Shown here one piece after another: positions 15,697-22,022 of a stretch of 42,236 nucleotides of DNA. Below the pieces are notes generated by a model, which saw only the letters and a program-made list of their open reading frames with translations, made no database searches and was not told the origin of the DNA. Position 1 is the stretch's first letter. Each line of letters opens with the position of its first letter. The translations under genes and the position numbers were made by a program. Origin of the DNA: a virus; the IMG/VR virus record IMGVR_UViG_3300042870_001346, positions 1-42,236 of that record, one strand, 5' to 3'.

Positions 15697-15972
15697 ATGT
15701 ACAGCGGAAAAATAATAAAACAATTTTCGGTAGGGTTATTAACAATAATAATATCAGGTTGCAACTTTGATATGAACAAAAAACCTGAACCAAATACGGT
15801 ATCACAACCTGTTGAAATTAAACAACTTGGTACATCTACAGAACCATATGATAGATATTATCAAATTTACACTTTAGAAGGATGTGAATATATTGTGGTA
15901 GATTTTGGAAACAATAAATGGGGAACCCACAAGGGAAATTGTAAGAATCCAATTCACAATAAGACAAAATAA
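15697..15972 (+). CDS. Small lipoprotein, 91 aa
   Basis: The signal segment SVGLLTIIISGC (Cys22) is a lipobox. The mature part contains YYQIYTLEGCEYIVVDFGNNKW and ends with a basic, Cys-containing tail, as in a small phage or host protein family of unknown function. It lies in a tight rightward cluster with the genes before and after. Confidence 0.7.
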   Translation: MYSGKIIKQFSVGLLTIIISGCNFDMNKKPEPNTVSQPVEIKQLGTSTEPYDRYYQIYTLEGCEYIVVDFGNNKWGTHKGNCKNPIHNKTK

Positions 15973-15975
15973 TTT

Positions 15976-16362
15976 ATGAAAATAGCGGTTATTGCACACG
16001 ATGGAAAAAAGGCTGACATGGTTGCCTTTGTAATGAAAAGATTGGAATTCTTCAAAAGGGTTGATGTTATTGCAACGGGAACAACAGGAAAACATATTGA
16101 ACACGCAGGATTAGATGTTCAATGTATGAAGTCAGGACCACTTGGTGGTGATGCCCAAATTGCGTCAATGATTGCCGATGGTGAAATCTCAGGGGTTGTA
16201 TTCTTTATTGACCCGTTGGAAGTTCATCCTCACCAAGTTGATGTAAACATGTTGTTAAGGATTTGTAATGTGTATAACACACCTTTGGCAACAAACTACA
16301 TGACCGCATCATATATTATTTCAGGTTTGGAAAAAAAGTTGAACCAGGAGTTGGCAAGTTAG
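15976..16362 (+). CDS. mgsA: Methylglyoxal synthase
   Basis: The enzyme converts dihydroxyacetone phosphate to methylglyoxal and phosphate, a bypass that releases phosphate from glycolysis. Key family motifs are visible: AHD (His8, Asp9), ATGTTGKHI (residues 33-41, phosphate binding), SGPLGGDAQI with the expected catalytic Asp59, FFIDPLEVHPHQVDV, and PLATN near residue 103. The 128-residue length is slightly shorter than E. coli MgsA (152). This is a rare gene in a phage. It may raise free phosphate or poison host metabolism; that purpose is inference. Confidence 0.92.
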   Translation: MKIAVIAHDGKKADMVAFVMKRLEFFKRVDVIATGTTGKHIEHAGLDVQCMKSGPLGGDAQIASMIADGEISGVVFFIDPLEVHPHQVDVNMLLRICNVYNTPLATNYMTASYIISGLEKKLNQELAS

Positions 16363-16372
16363 AAAAAAGTAT

Positions 16373-16380
16373 TATCTTTG
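16373..16380 (+). promoter_or_regulatory. Promoter -7 element before gene 16401
   Basis: TATCTTTG lies 20 bases before the ATG. The upstream element is only TTGG at 16351-16354, so this is a partial match. Confidence 0.5.
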
Positions 16381-16400
16381 TATTACCAATTTTAATAACT

Positions 16401-16700
16401 ATGATAAACAATACAACAAAATTAGCAAAACTAACAAGTTTTTATGATACCACACTCAAAGCAACACCAAATCAACTAGTTGAAATATTAGGTGAAATGA
16501 CCCATAAAGGATCTGGCGACGGAAAGGTGTCAATGGAATGGGTTAGAGAAATGGGTGAAGAAGAAATAATTACAATATATGATTGGAAATATTATCGCAA
16601 TATTGAGATGGATGAAGAAATTGAATGGCACATTGGAGGATATAATAAAGCCACTACCGAATTAGCAAAAGAAAAAATTTTAACACTTTTAAATAAATAA
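16401..16700 (+). CDS. Hypothetical phage protein, 99 aa
   Basis: Contains KGSGDGKVSMEWVREM (about residues 36-51), IITIYDWKYYRN and EEIEWHIGGYNKA. The I-Y-D-W and W-H-I-G-G blocks occur together in a small family of phage proteins of unknown function. It is followed four bases later by the gene at 16705. Confidence 0.7.
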   Translation: MINNTTKLAKLTSFYDTTLKATPNQLVEILGEMTHKGSGDGKVSMEWVREMGEEEIITIYDWKYYRNIEMDEEIEWHIGGYNKATTELAKEKILTLLNK

Positions 16701-16704
16701 ACAT

Positions 16705-16962
16705 ATGCCAGAATTTGACACATACGTAGATGTTGATGTAGATGACTATATATCAGCATGTAGTAAACGAGAAATTGATGAACTTATTGACGCATTAATT
16801 GAGGATGGACATATTAGTCCAAGCGCAGCAAAACTACCCAATCATCTTGGGTTTTTAGAAAGTCTTTTCTTTGAAAAAATGGAAAAGTTAAAAGAAAAAT
16901 ATTATCGTCTTTCAAAAGAAGATGAAAGTATTTTGGAAGATTTATTTAAAAAATACTTATAA
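16705..16962 (+). CDS. Hypothetical protein, 85 aa
   Basis: Starts MPEFDTYVDVDVDDYISACS. An acidic start is followed by helical segments (REIDELIDALIEDGHISPS, FFEKMEKLKEKYYRLSKED). The first block resembles an N-terminal segment seen in phage-encoded proteins near recombination genes, but this is not diagnostic. It is probably co-transcribed with the gene before it. Confidence 0.6.
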   Translation: MPEFDTYVDVDVDDYISACSKREIDELIDALIEDGHISPSAAKLPNHLGFLESLFFEKMEKLKEKYYRLSKEDESILEDLFKKYL

Positions 16963-16988
16963 GAATTGACTTTTAGGGTTTTTGACTA

Positions 16989-16997
16989 TATTTATAA
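16989..16997 (+). promoter_or_regulatory. TATTTAT box before small ORF 17005
   Basis: TATTTATAA ends seven bases before the ATG at 17005. Confidence 0.45.
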
Positions 16998-17004
16998 AAA
17001 CATT

Positions 17005-17094
17005 ATGAAAAATTTGAACACATTTAATAGAACAGAACCAACACCGGCAAACGACGGATTAGGTAATCTATGCTTATGTTCAGATCTTAAATAA
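17005..17094 (+). CDS. Very small ORF, 29 aa
   Basis: An ATG directly after a TATTTAT box opens a 29-codon frame (MKNLNTFNRTEPTPANDG and onward) that ends before a terminator at 17121. The box, start, stop and terminator make a neat transcription unit, but the peptide has no recognisable feature. Confidence 0.45.
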   Translation: MKNLNTFNRTEPTPANDGLGNLCLCSDLK

Positions 17095-17120
17095 TGGAAT
17101 AATAAAAAGCCAAATTTAAA

Positions 17121-17152
17121 AACCCTGAACATAAAAAGTTCGGGGTTTTTTG
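17121..17152 (+). terminator. Intrinsic terminator overlapping the next promoter
   Basis: A ten-base-pair stem AACCCTGAAC / GTTCGGGGTT is followed by TTTTTTG. The last bases of the T run supply the TTTG of the next promoter (17149-17152). Confidence 0.85.
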
Positions 17153-17179
17153 TTTTATAAGGTTTTTTGATTATCTTTG
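17149..17179 (+). promoter_or_regulatory. Bacteroidota-type promoter of the tRNA array
   Basis: TTTG (17149-17152), a 19-base spacer and TATCTTTG (17172-17179). The first tRNA (Pro) begins 27 bases downstream. Confidence 0.85.
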
Positions 17180-17206
17180 TAGTGTTCTTTGAAATATGGA
17201 AAATAT

Positions 17207-17279
17207 AGAGTAGTTGACTAATTGGTAGGTCCCTTATTTTGGGGGTAAGTGCGTGCAAGTTCGAGTCTTGCCTACTCTA
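17207..17279 (+). tRNA. tRNA-Pro (TGG)
   Basis: Acceptor AGAGTAG / CTACTCT with discriminator A. The anticodon arm is CTTAT-TTTGGGG-GTAAG and the T arm is GCAAG-TTCGAGT-CTTGC. The D stem is three base pairs. Confidence 0.9.
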
Positions 17280-17285
17280 CATAAT

Positions 17286-17360
17286 GTCTCTTTAGCTCAG
17301 TTGGTTTAGAGCAATTGTTTGTTAAACAATAGGTCACAGGTTCAAGTCCTGTAGGGGACG
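17286..17360 (+). tRNA. tRNA-Asn (GTT)
   Basis: Acceptor GTCTCTT / AGGGGAC with two G-U pairs. The anticodon loop is TTGTTAA on an ATTGT/ACAAT stem, and the T arm is ACAGG-TTCAAGT-CCTGT. Confidence 0.93.
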
Positions 17361-17439
17361 CAAATGTGTCTCGGTCCGCTCTGACGAAAGTCAACGACGA
17401 GGTCTCGGTGGACATAACGCGTCTGATTCCACCCAAAAT

Positions 17440-17511
17440 GCGAGTATAGTATAGTGGTTATTATGCCTTCCTTCCAAGTAGGATACGCCGTTTCGATTAC
17501 GGCTACTCGCT
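17440..17511 (+). tRNA. tRNA-Gly (TCC)
   Basis: Acceptor GCGAGTA / TACTCGC, discriminator T. The anticodon loop is CTTCCAA and the T loop is TTCGATT. One mismatch is present in the anticodon stem. Confidence 0.9.
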
Positions 17512-17539
17512 CTGAGTCGGTTTTTGTTCCTTTTCTTGG

Positions 17540-17548
17540 TATTTATTG
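17540..17548 (+). promoter_or_regulatory. TATTTAT box before GIY-YIG gene
   Basis: TATTTATTG ends 13 bases before the ATG at 17562. Confidence 0.45.
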
Positions 17549-17561
17549 AGAAAAGGAATTT

Positions 17562-18242
17562 ATGCCAAGAAAACAACACAAATATCATTACATTTATAAG
17601 ACAACAAATATTATAAATGGAAAATTTTACATTGGGATGCACTCAACCAGTAATTTAGAAGACGGTTATATGGGTAGTGGTGAAAGAATAACAAGAAGTT
17701 TAAAAAAATATGGTAAAGAAAATTTTAAAATTGAGATTTTAGAAATGTTACCAAATAGAGATTTATTAAAAAAAAGAGAGAAAGAAATTGTAAACCAAAC
17801 ATTATTAGAAGATAAATTATGTATAAATTTAGTTTATGGTGGGGGTGGAGGTTTTATAAGTCCTGAAGGTGTTAAAAAAGGTAGAAAAACAACTGATAAA
17901 ATATTACAAGAAAGATATGGTGATAATTTTTTAAGTGTGATTTTCAAAAATTATTATAAAACGGTGACACCTGAAAAAAGAAAAATACAACTTGAAAAAA
18001 TAAAACAAAGTAAGATTGATTCTGGTTTTGATTTTGGTGGTACTTTTAGAGGAAAAACCCACAAAGATGAAACAAAAAAAATAATTGGTGAAAAAAATGC
18101 AATACATCAAAAAGGTGAAAAAAATTCACAATTTGGTACTTGTTGGATAACAAATGGAAAAGAAACTAAAAAAATTAAAAAAATTGACTTATATTTGTAT
18201 CCTGAATGGGAATTAGGTAGAACTATAAAAAAGACGATATAA
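17562..18242 (+). CDS. GIY-YIG homing endonuclease (Seg-like)
   Basis: The GIY-YIG core is at the N-terminus: YHYIYKTTNIINGKFYIGMH (residues 8-27), GSGERITRSLKKYGKENF with the expected Arg, and KREKEIVNQ with the catalytic Glu near residue 75, then NLVYGGGGG. The C-terminal part is Lys-rich with a DNA-binding repeat pattern (FRGKTHKDETKK) as in NUMOD3-type modules. It is inserted between tRNA-Gly and tRNA-Asp. The last ten bases of the gene form the 5' acceptor strand of a mini tRNA-like element (18233-18283). It is probably a mobile gene that homes into the tRNA array. Confidence 0.92.
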   Translation: MPRKQHKYHYIYKTTNIINGKFYIGMHSTSNLEDGYMGSGERITRSLKKYGKENFKIEILEMLPNRDLLKKREKEIVNQTLLEDKLCINLVYGGGGGFISPEGVKKGRKTTDKILQERYGDNFLSVIFKNYYKTVTPEKRKIQLEKIKQSKIDSGFDFGGTFRGKTHKDETKKIIGEKNAIHQKGEKNSQFGTCWITNGKETKKIKKIDLYLYPEWELGRTIKKTI

Positions 18243-18283
18243 AATAAATTGGAATAAAGTTGGTTCGAAACCGACTATCGTCT
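18233..18283 (+). ncRNA. Mini tRNA-like element lacking D and anticodon arms
   Basis: GACGATA pairs fully with TATCGTC (18276-18282). Between them lies a proper T arm GTTGG-TTCGAAA-CCGAC and only 19 AT-rich bases in place of the D and anticodon arms. The acceptor 5' strand overlaps the stop region of the GIY-YIG gene. Such an acceptor-T-arm minihelix is a possible RNase P substrate and could set the 3' end of the mRNA. It could alternatively be a tRNA remnant cut by insertion of the endonuclease gene. Confidence 0.7.
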
Positions 18284-18580
18284 CACTGAGTAAGAGATAC
18301 TCATAAGATTTGACACCTTTGCTTTAAAATGGTGTAGTTGTCGCCCACCACGACTTTAGAGGAGGGGGTCATGGGAATAAAGGATACTGGCATGTTTCCT
18401 CCCAGTAATGCTGATTTATATTTTCATGTGGTAAGACACTAATGCGTTTGTTTTTAAGAAAACTAAACCGTTAAAATCTACTTATCCGCAATCTCAGGAT
18501 GGGGAGCCAACCAAGCTAAACTACGATACGGGTTAATACCTGTGGGTTAGGGGTGACGGTCAGGAAAGACTGACAATTTT
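18284..18580 (+). other. Folded non-coding spacer
   Basis: No ORF or complete tRNA is seen in these 297 bases. Local hairpins are dense: ACACC/GGTGT at 18312-18333, GTCG/CGAC near 18340-18354, and GACGGTCAGG-AAAGACTGAC near 18556. A group I intron was considered because of the GIY-YIG neighbour, but no core motif or split tRNA could be matched. It may be a structured leader or spacer RNA. Confidence 0.4.
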
Positions 18581-18653
18581 GGTCTCATGGTTGAATGGTT
18601 ACAATTCCACCCTGTCACGGTGCGAGATACGGGTTCGAATCCCGTTGAGACCG
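18581..18653 (+). tRNA. tRNA-Asp (GTC)
   Basis: Acceptor GGTCTCA / TGAGACC with discriminator G, as is usual for Asp. The anticodon loop is CTGTCAC and the T arm is ACGGG-TTCGAAT-CCCGT. Confidence 0.95.
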
Positions 18654-18659
18654 CAAAAA

Positions 18660-18733
18660 GCCTCCTTAGCTCAGCTGGCTAGAGCAACTGATTTGTAATC
18701 AGTAGGTCGTTGGTTCGAATCCGACAGGAGGCT
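18660..18733 (+). tRNA. tRNA-Thr (TGT)
   Basis: Acceptor GCCTCCT / AGGAGGC, discriminator T. The anticodon arm is CTGAT-TTGTAAT-CAG type, reading TGT, and the T arm is GTTGG-TTCGAAT-CCGAC. Confidence 0.94.
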
Positions 18734-18764
18734 CATTTTTAATTTTAAAATAAACAAAAATTGT

Positions 18765-18872
18765 ATGAAAAAACTAAAAGAAATTTCGGGAAAAGATGTG
18801 ATAGTTATTCTTGTATTTATTGCGTGGGTTGTTGGAATGGTTTATATATTATCTAATACAAAAATCGTATAG
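18765..18872 (+). CDS. Small single-pass membrane peptide, 35 aa
   Basis: ATG at 18765 opens a 36-codon frame: a basic start (MKKLKEISGKD) is followed by a strongly hydrophobic stretch (VIVILVFIAWVVGMVYIL). One membrane helix is likely. It lies between tRNA-Thr and tRNA-Ala, so its mRNA would be released by tRNA processing. Function unknown. Confidence 0.55.
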   Translation: MKKLKEISGKDVIVILVFIAWVVGMVYILSNTKIV

Positions 18873-18880
18873 TAAACAAT

Positions 18881-18954
18881 GGGGATGTAGCTCAGTTGGC
18901 TAGAGCGCTTGATTTGCATTCAAGAAGTCGTGGGTTCGAGTCCCTCCTTCTCCA
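18881..18954 (+). tRNA. tRNA-Ala (TGC)
   Basis: Acceptor GGGGATG / CTTCTCC has one mismatch and one G-U pair. The anticodon loop is TTTGCAT (TGC) and the T loop is TTCGAGT. The imperfect acceptor and T stems suggest drift, but the fold is intact; the usual Ala G3-U70 pair is present. Confidence 0.9.
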
Positions 18955-18972
18955 CAAATAAATAAATAAAAT

Positions 18973-19320
18973 ATGGCACATCCTAATATACACGCAAAAA
19001 GTTCCGCAAAAAAGTTTGGTGGGAAACCTGAAGACTACATTCATTTACACGAGTGGTTAGATGAAACCAAAAGTTGGATGGGAGATTCTTTGCATAGAAT
19101 GTTCAGACATCATAGTGAGGGTATTTTTGAAATGGAAAAAAAGTTTGGGACAGAATTCATTAATAGTGATGAAAAAATTGTTTACACTCGTTATGTTGGA
19201 GAACAACACGTAAAAGAAGATTGTAACAATTATTTACCATCGGCAAAAGAATGGATGAACAATATTTTAGAAAATAAACGACCTCAATGGATGTTGAGGA
19301 CACTTAAAATAGAAGATTGA
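18973..19320 (+). CDS. DUF6915-like protein, 115 aa
   Basis: Begins MAHPNIHAKSSAKKFGGKPE, then DYIHLHEWLDETKSWMGD and HRMFRHHSEGIFEMEKKFG. This His-rich helical pattern matches the DUF6915 family found in phages and bacteria. The H-R-x-x-x-x-H-H-S/A-E-G block suggests a metal or ligand site. Function unknown. It lies 18 bases after tRNA-Ala. Confidence 0.8.
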   Translation: MAHPNIHAKSSAKKFGGKPEDYIHLHEWLDETKSWMGDSLHRMFRHHSEGIFEMEKKFGTEFINSDEKIVYTRYVGEQHVKEDCNNYLPSAKEWMNNILENKRPQWMLRTLKIED

Positions 19321-19329
19321 TATTTATTG
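19321..19329 (+). promoter_or_regulatory. TATTTAT box before gene 19332
   Basis: TATTTATTG ends two bases before the ATG at 19332 and directly follows the stop of the previous gene. Confidence 0.4.
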
Positions 19330-19331
19330 TT

Positions 19332-20051
19332 ATGATAGAAATTTTAACTTCAGAAGAAAAAAAATACTTAAACAGAACTTGTAACTATCTTGCGTCATTA
19401 GGTATGACAGAAGGTCTAATTGGTGTTGAAATGGATTCAGACCAATATGACTTATCACATGAAAATATTGATTGGAAATACATTCAACATTTTGATAATA
19501 ACTATAGAGCAGAACTACCTGAAGGATTACTACCAATTCTTAAAAAAGTAATGAATCATGTTATTGATGAGGATTTATATGATTATCCTGATATTGACTC
19601 AATGAGTTATCAAAGAATTGAGATTGAAATTGATTGTACCCGAAAAGAACTTACAGTAAGTCACAATTATTCATATTATGGTAGAGGAGATGGTAGCTCA
19701 GTTGAATATGATTCTGATGAAGATAAAGAAAGATTTGATAAGTGGATGGAAGAAGACATGCAAGATGTTGAGGTCCCAAGTGATGGTATTTTAACTTTAA
19801 GTTACAATGGCGGTGGAGATTCTGGTTATATTGAAAGTTCATTTGACGAAGTCTTGGATGCGGTTCCTGCATCAATTGAAAATTGGTGTTATAGTCAACT
19901 TGAAAGTCATTTCGGTGGTTGGGAAATCAACGAAGGTTCTGACGGACGATTCATCTTTAATTTCAACAATTCAACCGTTGATTTAGACCATACTTACAAC
20001 ACAGAAGAAAGTGAATCAAATACTTTGTTTGAGGTTAACTTTTCAATATAA
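19332..20051 (+). CDS. Conserved hypothetical protein with GGGDSG motif (DUF6878-like), 239 aa
   Basis: ATG at 19332 (MIEILTSEEKKYLNRTCNYL) is preferred over 19317, since that start overlaps the previous stop and TATTTAT box. In the second half TLSYNGGGDSGYIESSF and IENWCYSQLESHFGGWEINE are seen, a pairing typical of the DUF6878-type proteins of phages and plasmids. The protein is acidic with many Tyr residues. Function unknown. Confidence 0.7.
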   Translation: MIEILTSEEKKYLNRTCNYLASLGMTEGLIGVEMDSDQYDLSHENIDWKYIQHFDNNYRAELPEGLLPILKKVMNHVIDEDLYDYPDIDSMSYQRIEIEIDCTRKELTVSHNYSYYGRGDGSSVEYDSDEDKERFDKWMEEDMQDVEVPSDGILTLSYNGGGDSGYIESSFDEVLDAVPASIENWCYSQLESHFGGWEINEGSDGRFIFNFNNSTVDLDHTYNTEESESNTLFEVNFSI

Positions 20052-20105
20052 GTTGTAATCTTTAATTTTATTTCCTAAATTTGTATTAAGAAAGAAACCA
20101 AAGTC

Positions 20106-20190
20106 GCCTGGGTGGTGTAACGGTAGCCACGCTAGACTTAAAATCTAGTGGACATAAACGTCCGTGCGGGTTCAAGTCCCGCCTCAGGTA
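20106..20190 (+). tRNA. tRNA-Leu (TAA)
   Basis: Class II tRNA. Acceptor GCCTGGG / CTCAGGT, anticodon arm CTAGA-CTTAAAA-TCTAG (TAA), a long variable arm GGAC/GTCC, and T arm GCGGG-TTCAAGT-CCCGC. It shows that the phage has a normal Leu tRNA separate from the TLE family. Confidence 0.92.
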
Positions 20191-20197
20191 CAAATAT

Positions 20198-20271
20198 GGT
20201 CTCATAGCTCAGATGGATAGAGCAACGGTTTTCTAAACCGTAGGTCGTAGGTTCGAATCCTACTGGGACTA
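20198..20271 (+). tRNA. tRNA-Arg (TCT)
   Basis: Acceptor GGTCTCA / TGGGACT with a G1-U72 pair and discriminator A. The anticodon loop is TTTCTAA and the T arm is GTAGG-TTCGAAT-CCTAC. Confidence 0.93.
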
Positions 20272-20276
20272 CAAAA

Positions 20277-20369
20277 TCATTATCGTACCTTAGTGAGATA
20301 CGACGCAATTTATACACTTAAACAACACGGGAGGGGCGTCTTTCCCGATGTGGCTGAAGCGATAATGAT
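20277..20369 (+). other. Folded spacer closed by a perfect ten-base stem
   Basis: ATCATTATCG (from 20277) pairs with CGATAATGAT (to 20369). Inside are hairpins TCGT/ACGA and GGGA/TCCC. The closed, multi-branched shape between two tRNAs suggests a stable RNA released by tRNA processing. No ORF. Confidence 0.5.
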
Positions 20370-20373
20370 ATTT

Positions 20374-20457
20374 GCCCCGATGGTGGAATGGTAGACACTC
20401 AAGTTTTAGGAACTTGTGTCGTAAGACGTGTCGGTTCGAGTCCGACTTGGGGTACCA
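20374..20457 (+). tRNA. tRNA-Leu (TAG), CCA encoded
   Basis: Class II. Acceptor GCCCCGA / TTGGGGT, anticodon arm CAAGT-TTTAGGA-ACTTG, a long variable arm, and T arm GTCGG-TTCGAGT-CCGAC. The discriminator A is followed by CCA (20455-20457), which most tRNAs here lack. Confidence 0.92.
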
Positions 20458-20467
20458 AAAAAAAATA

Positions 20468-20498
20468 TTTGACAAATACGAAACTTTTCGTATTATTG
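20468..20498 (+). promoter_or_regulatory. Bacteroidota-type promoter, near consensus
   Basis: TTTG (20468-20471), a 19-base spacer and TATTATTG (20491-20498), one base off consensus. The spacer contains a small inverted repeat ATACGAAA/TTTCGTAT. It precedes a 27-codon ORF. Confidence 0.6.
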
Positions 20499-20514
20499 TA
20501 ATAATTATAAAACA

Positions 20515-20598
20515 ATGAGAACATCAATTAAACATATGTCGTCGATTATTAAGCAACAAGAGGTATTCTGTAGCTGGTATCGTCATATGCAAAATTGA
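20515..20598 (+). CDS. Very small ORF, 27 aa
   Basis: It lies between a promoter (20468) and a terminator (20651), mirroring the small ORF unit at 17005-17152. The peptide starts MRTSIKHMSSIIKQQEVFCS. Coding is uncertain; the unit may instead express a small RNA. Confidence 0.35.
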   Translation: MRTSIKHMSSIIKQQEVFCSWYRHMQN

Positions 20599-20650
20599 GT
20601 TCGGATATTAGGTAGTACGTTAATAACAAGTTAGAAATAACAAGATATTA

Positions 20651-20688
20651 AAACCCCGAACTTTGAAAAAAAAGTTTGGGGTTTTTTG
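20651..20688 (+). terminator. Intrinsic terminator overlapping the next promoter
   Basis: The stem AAACCCCGAACTT / AAGTTTGGGGTTT is followed by a T run ending TTTG (20685-20688), which serves as the -33 element of the next promoter. Same design as at 17121. Confidence 0.85.
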
Positions 20689-20716
20689 TTTTTATCAAAC
20701 TTTCGTATTACCTTTG
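20685..20716 (+). promoter_or_regulatory. Bacteroidota-type promoter before tRNA-Val
   Basis: TTTG (20685-20688), a 20-base spacer and TACCTTTG (20709-20716). tRNA-Val begins 45 bases downstream. Confidence 0.75.
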
Positions 20717-20761
20717 TATTCACAAACAAGAAGAAAGTTCTTTGACATCTTGGAAAAAAAT

Positions 20762-20835
20762 AGTCCTTTAGCTCAGTTGGTTAGAGCATCTGGTTTACAT
20801 CCAGAGGGTCGTAGGTTCGAGTCCTACAGGGACTA
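20762..20835 (+). tRNA. tRNA-Val (TAC)
   Basis: Acceptor AGTCCTT / AGGGACT, discriminator A. The anticodon arm is TCTGG-TTTACAT-CCAGA and the T arm is GTAGG-TTCGAGT-CCTAC. Confidence 0.94.
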
Positions 20836-20842
20836 CACAATT

Positions 20843-20914
20843 GGCCCTTTCATCTATCGGTTAGGATATTAGGTTTTCATCCTAAAAAGACGGGTTCGAC
20901 TCCCGTAGGGGCTA
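20843..20914 (+). tRNA. tRNA-Glu (TTC)
   Basis: Acceptor GGCCCTT / AGGGGCT. The anticodon arm is TTAGG-TTTTCAT-CCTAA and the T arm is ACGGG-TTCGACT-CCCGT. Confidence 0.94.
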
Positions 20915-21212
20915 CCGTAAAGTCGGGGAGTAGGTTTTTATGTTGGTTGGTACCTACTCCCCCAGACAAAAAGAAATTGATAATGGTTTTCTCCATTCAA
21001 CGGATGTCGACAATCCAGAATGGAATCAGAATTCATCACCCTTTGCTGAGGCCTCATTAAAACTCAGGAAGCAATTAAGATTGGGACGAGACGGGTATCC
21101 CAACATTATCAACAATATTGTGTTGTTCCTGTGAGATAGGAATGAAATAGTCGGACGTATTTTAAATGTAATACTGTTTGCACAACACAGAGGACTTCTC
21201 AACCTCAAATTT
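20915..21212 (+). other. Folded non-coding spacer, 298 bases
   Basis: It contains an 11-base-pair hairpin GGGGAGTAGGT / ACCTACTCCCC (20925-20964) and smaller stems such as CAACA/TGTTG near 21110. A 64-codon open frame starts inside the loop of the main hairpin. It is not accepted as a gene because it lacks a promoter, matches no family and lies in folded sequence. Confidence 0.4.
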
Positions 21213-21285
21213 GGTGTGATAGCTCAGTAGGTAGAGCAGTAGACTGAAAATCTACGTGCCGGTGGTTCGATCCCACCTCTCACCA
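21213..21285 (+). tRNA. tRNA-Phe (GAA)
   Basis: Acceptor GGTGTGA / TCTCACC. The anticodon arm is GTAGA-CTGAAAA-TCTAC and the T arm is GGTGG-TTCGATC-CCACC. Confidence 0.95.
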
Positions 21286-21361
21286 CGGAGTCCCGAAATA
21301 ACGGGAAACCCCCACTCCCACATGGCAGCCAGTCCGTTAACCTGGTGAAGTGGGGTAAAAT

Positions 21362-21492
21362 GGTCAGGTGGCGGAATTGGTAGACGCTATGTGGTAAAGC
21401 TAACCACAAACAAAGCTGTGACGGACTCAAAAGTACAATGAGTTGAAATAGAAGATTACGCACGGTTATAGGTTCGAATCCTGTCCTGATTA
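21362..21492 (+). ncRNA. tRNA-like element TLE1, 131 nt
   Basis: Acceptor GGTCAGG / CCTGATT (G-U pairs kept). The D arm is a normal Leu type (GGCGGAATTGGTAGACGC) and the T arm is ATAGG-TTCGAAT-CCTGT. The anticodon-like stem TGTGGT/ACCACA closes a loop without a sensible Leu anticodon. The variable region is about 60 bases and carries an extra hairpin ACTCA/TGAGT. Confidence 0.8.
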
Positions 21493-21501
21493 CAAAAAAG
21501 A

Positions 21502-21533
21502 TTTGGTGAATTAAAATATTAAACATATCTTTG
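21502..21533 (+). promoter_or_regulatory. Repeated promoter cassette, copy 1
   Basis: TTTG (21502-21505), a 20-base spacer and TATCTTTG (21526-21533). Spacer and flanks are nearly identical to those at 22124 and 24912. It drives the gene at 21553. Confidence 0.8.
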
Positions 21534-21552
21534 TATTGTTAAAAAAATAGTC

Positions 21553-21861
21553 ATGGAAGATAAAAAATCATTAAATAAAATCAAAAGAGAAACGCAATTG
21601 TTTTGGCTTGGTGAAAATCGCCTTATCAAATGGTCGGATATTAAGCATTTACAATTAGAAGATGATGATGTAATCAGGTCATCATGGGAAGAGGACGATG
21701 ATGACGGACGCGGGCTCTATGTCGGAGAAATCACTAGAATGGTTGAAGAAACTGATGAACAATATCAAAAACGTCTATCTAATAATGAACTACATAATAA
21801 ATGGGAAAAAGAAAGACGTTACGAAAGTTATTTAAAACTTAAAAAAGAGTTTGAAGAATAA
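21553..21861 (+). CDS. Hypothetical acidic protein, 102 aa
   Basis: Starts MEDKKSLNKIKRETQLFWLG. The centre has WSDIKHLQLEDDDVIRSSWEEDDDD and the C-terminal half is a charged helix. It has its own promoter, and its stop codon is followed five bases later by TLE2. No family recognised. Confidence 0.65.
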   Translation: MEDKKSLNKIKRETQLFWLGENRLIKWSDIKHLQLEDDDVIRSSWEEDDDDGRGLYVGEITRMVEETDEQYQKRLSNNELHNKWEKERRYESYLKLKKEFEE

Positions 21862-21866
21862 AATAT

Positions 21867-21957
21867 AGTCAGGTGGCGAAATTGGTAGACGCAGTCCTCG
21901 GGATAATGTCAAGAGGGTCGCGCCCTCAATTTACAGGTTCGAATCCTGTCCTGGCTA
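21867..21957 (+). ncRNA. tRNA-like element TLE2, 91 nt
   Basis: Closest of the family to a real class II tRNA. Acceptor AGTCAGG / CCTGGCT, a normal D arm, a variable arm GAGGG/CCCTC and T arm ACAGG-TTCGAAT-CCTGT. The anticodon arm does not form a standard 5+7 hairpin (loop CTCGGGATAAT region), so decoding is doubtful. It begins five bases after the stop of gene 21553. Confidence 0.8.
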
Positions 21958-22022
21958 CAAAGGCAGATTGTTACTAATTCATAGCACCTGAAGAAAGTGG
22001 GAATGTCATAGAATTAGAATTT

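Noticed and set aside
17440-18653. Group I intron with internal GIY-YIG gene
   Set aside because: tRNA-Gly and tRNA-Asp on either side are complete, no split gene is found, and no P7/P3 core motifs could be matched by eye.
20663-20872. 69-codon frame across a terminator, promoter and tRNA-Val
   Set aside because: All of its length is accounted for by these non-coding features.
20940-21134. 64-codon open frame between tRNA-Glu and tRNA-Phe
   Set aside because: It starts in the loop of an 11-base-pair hairpin, has no promoter or coupled neighbour and matches no family. The spacer looks like folded RNA.
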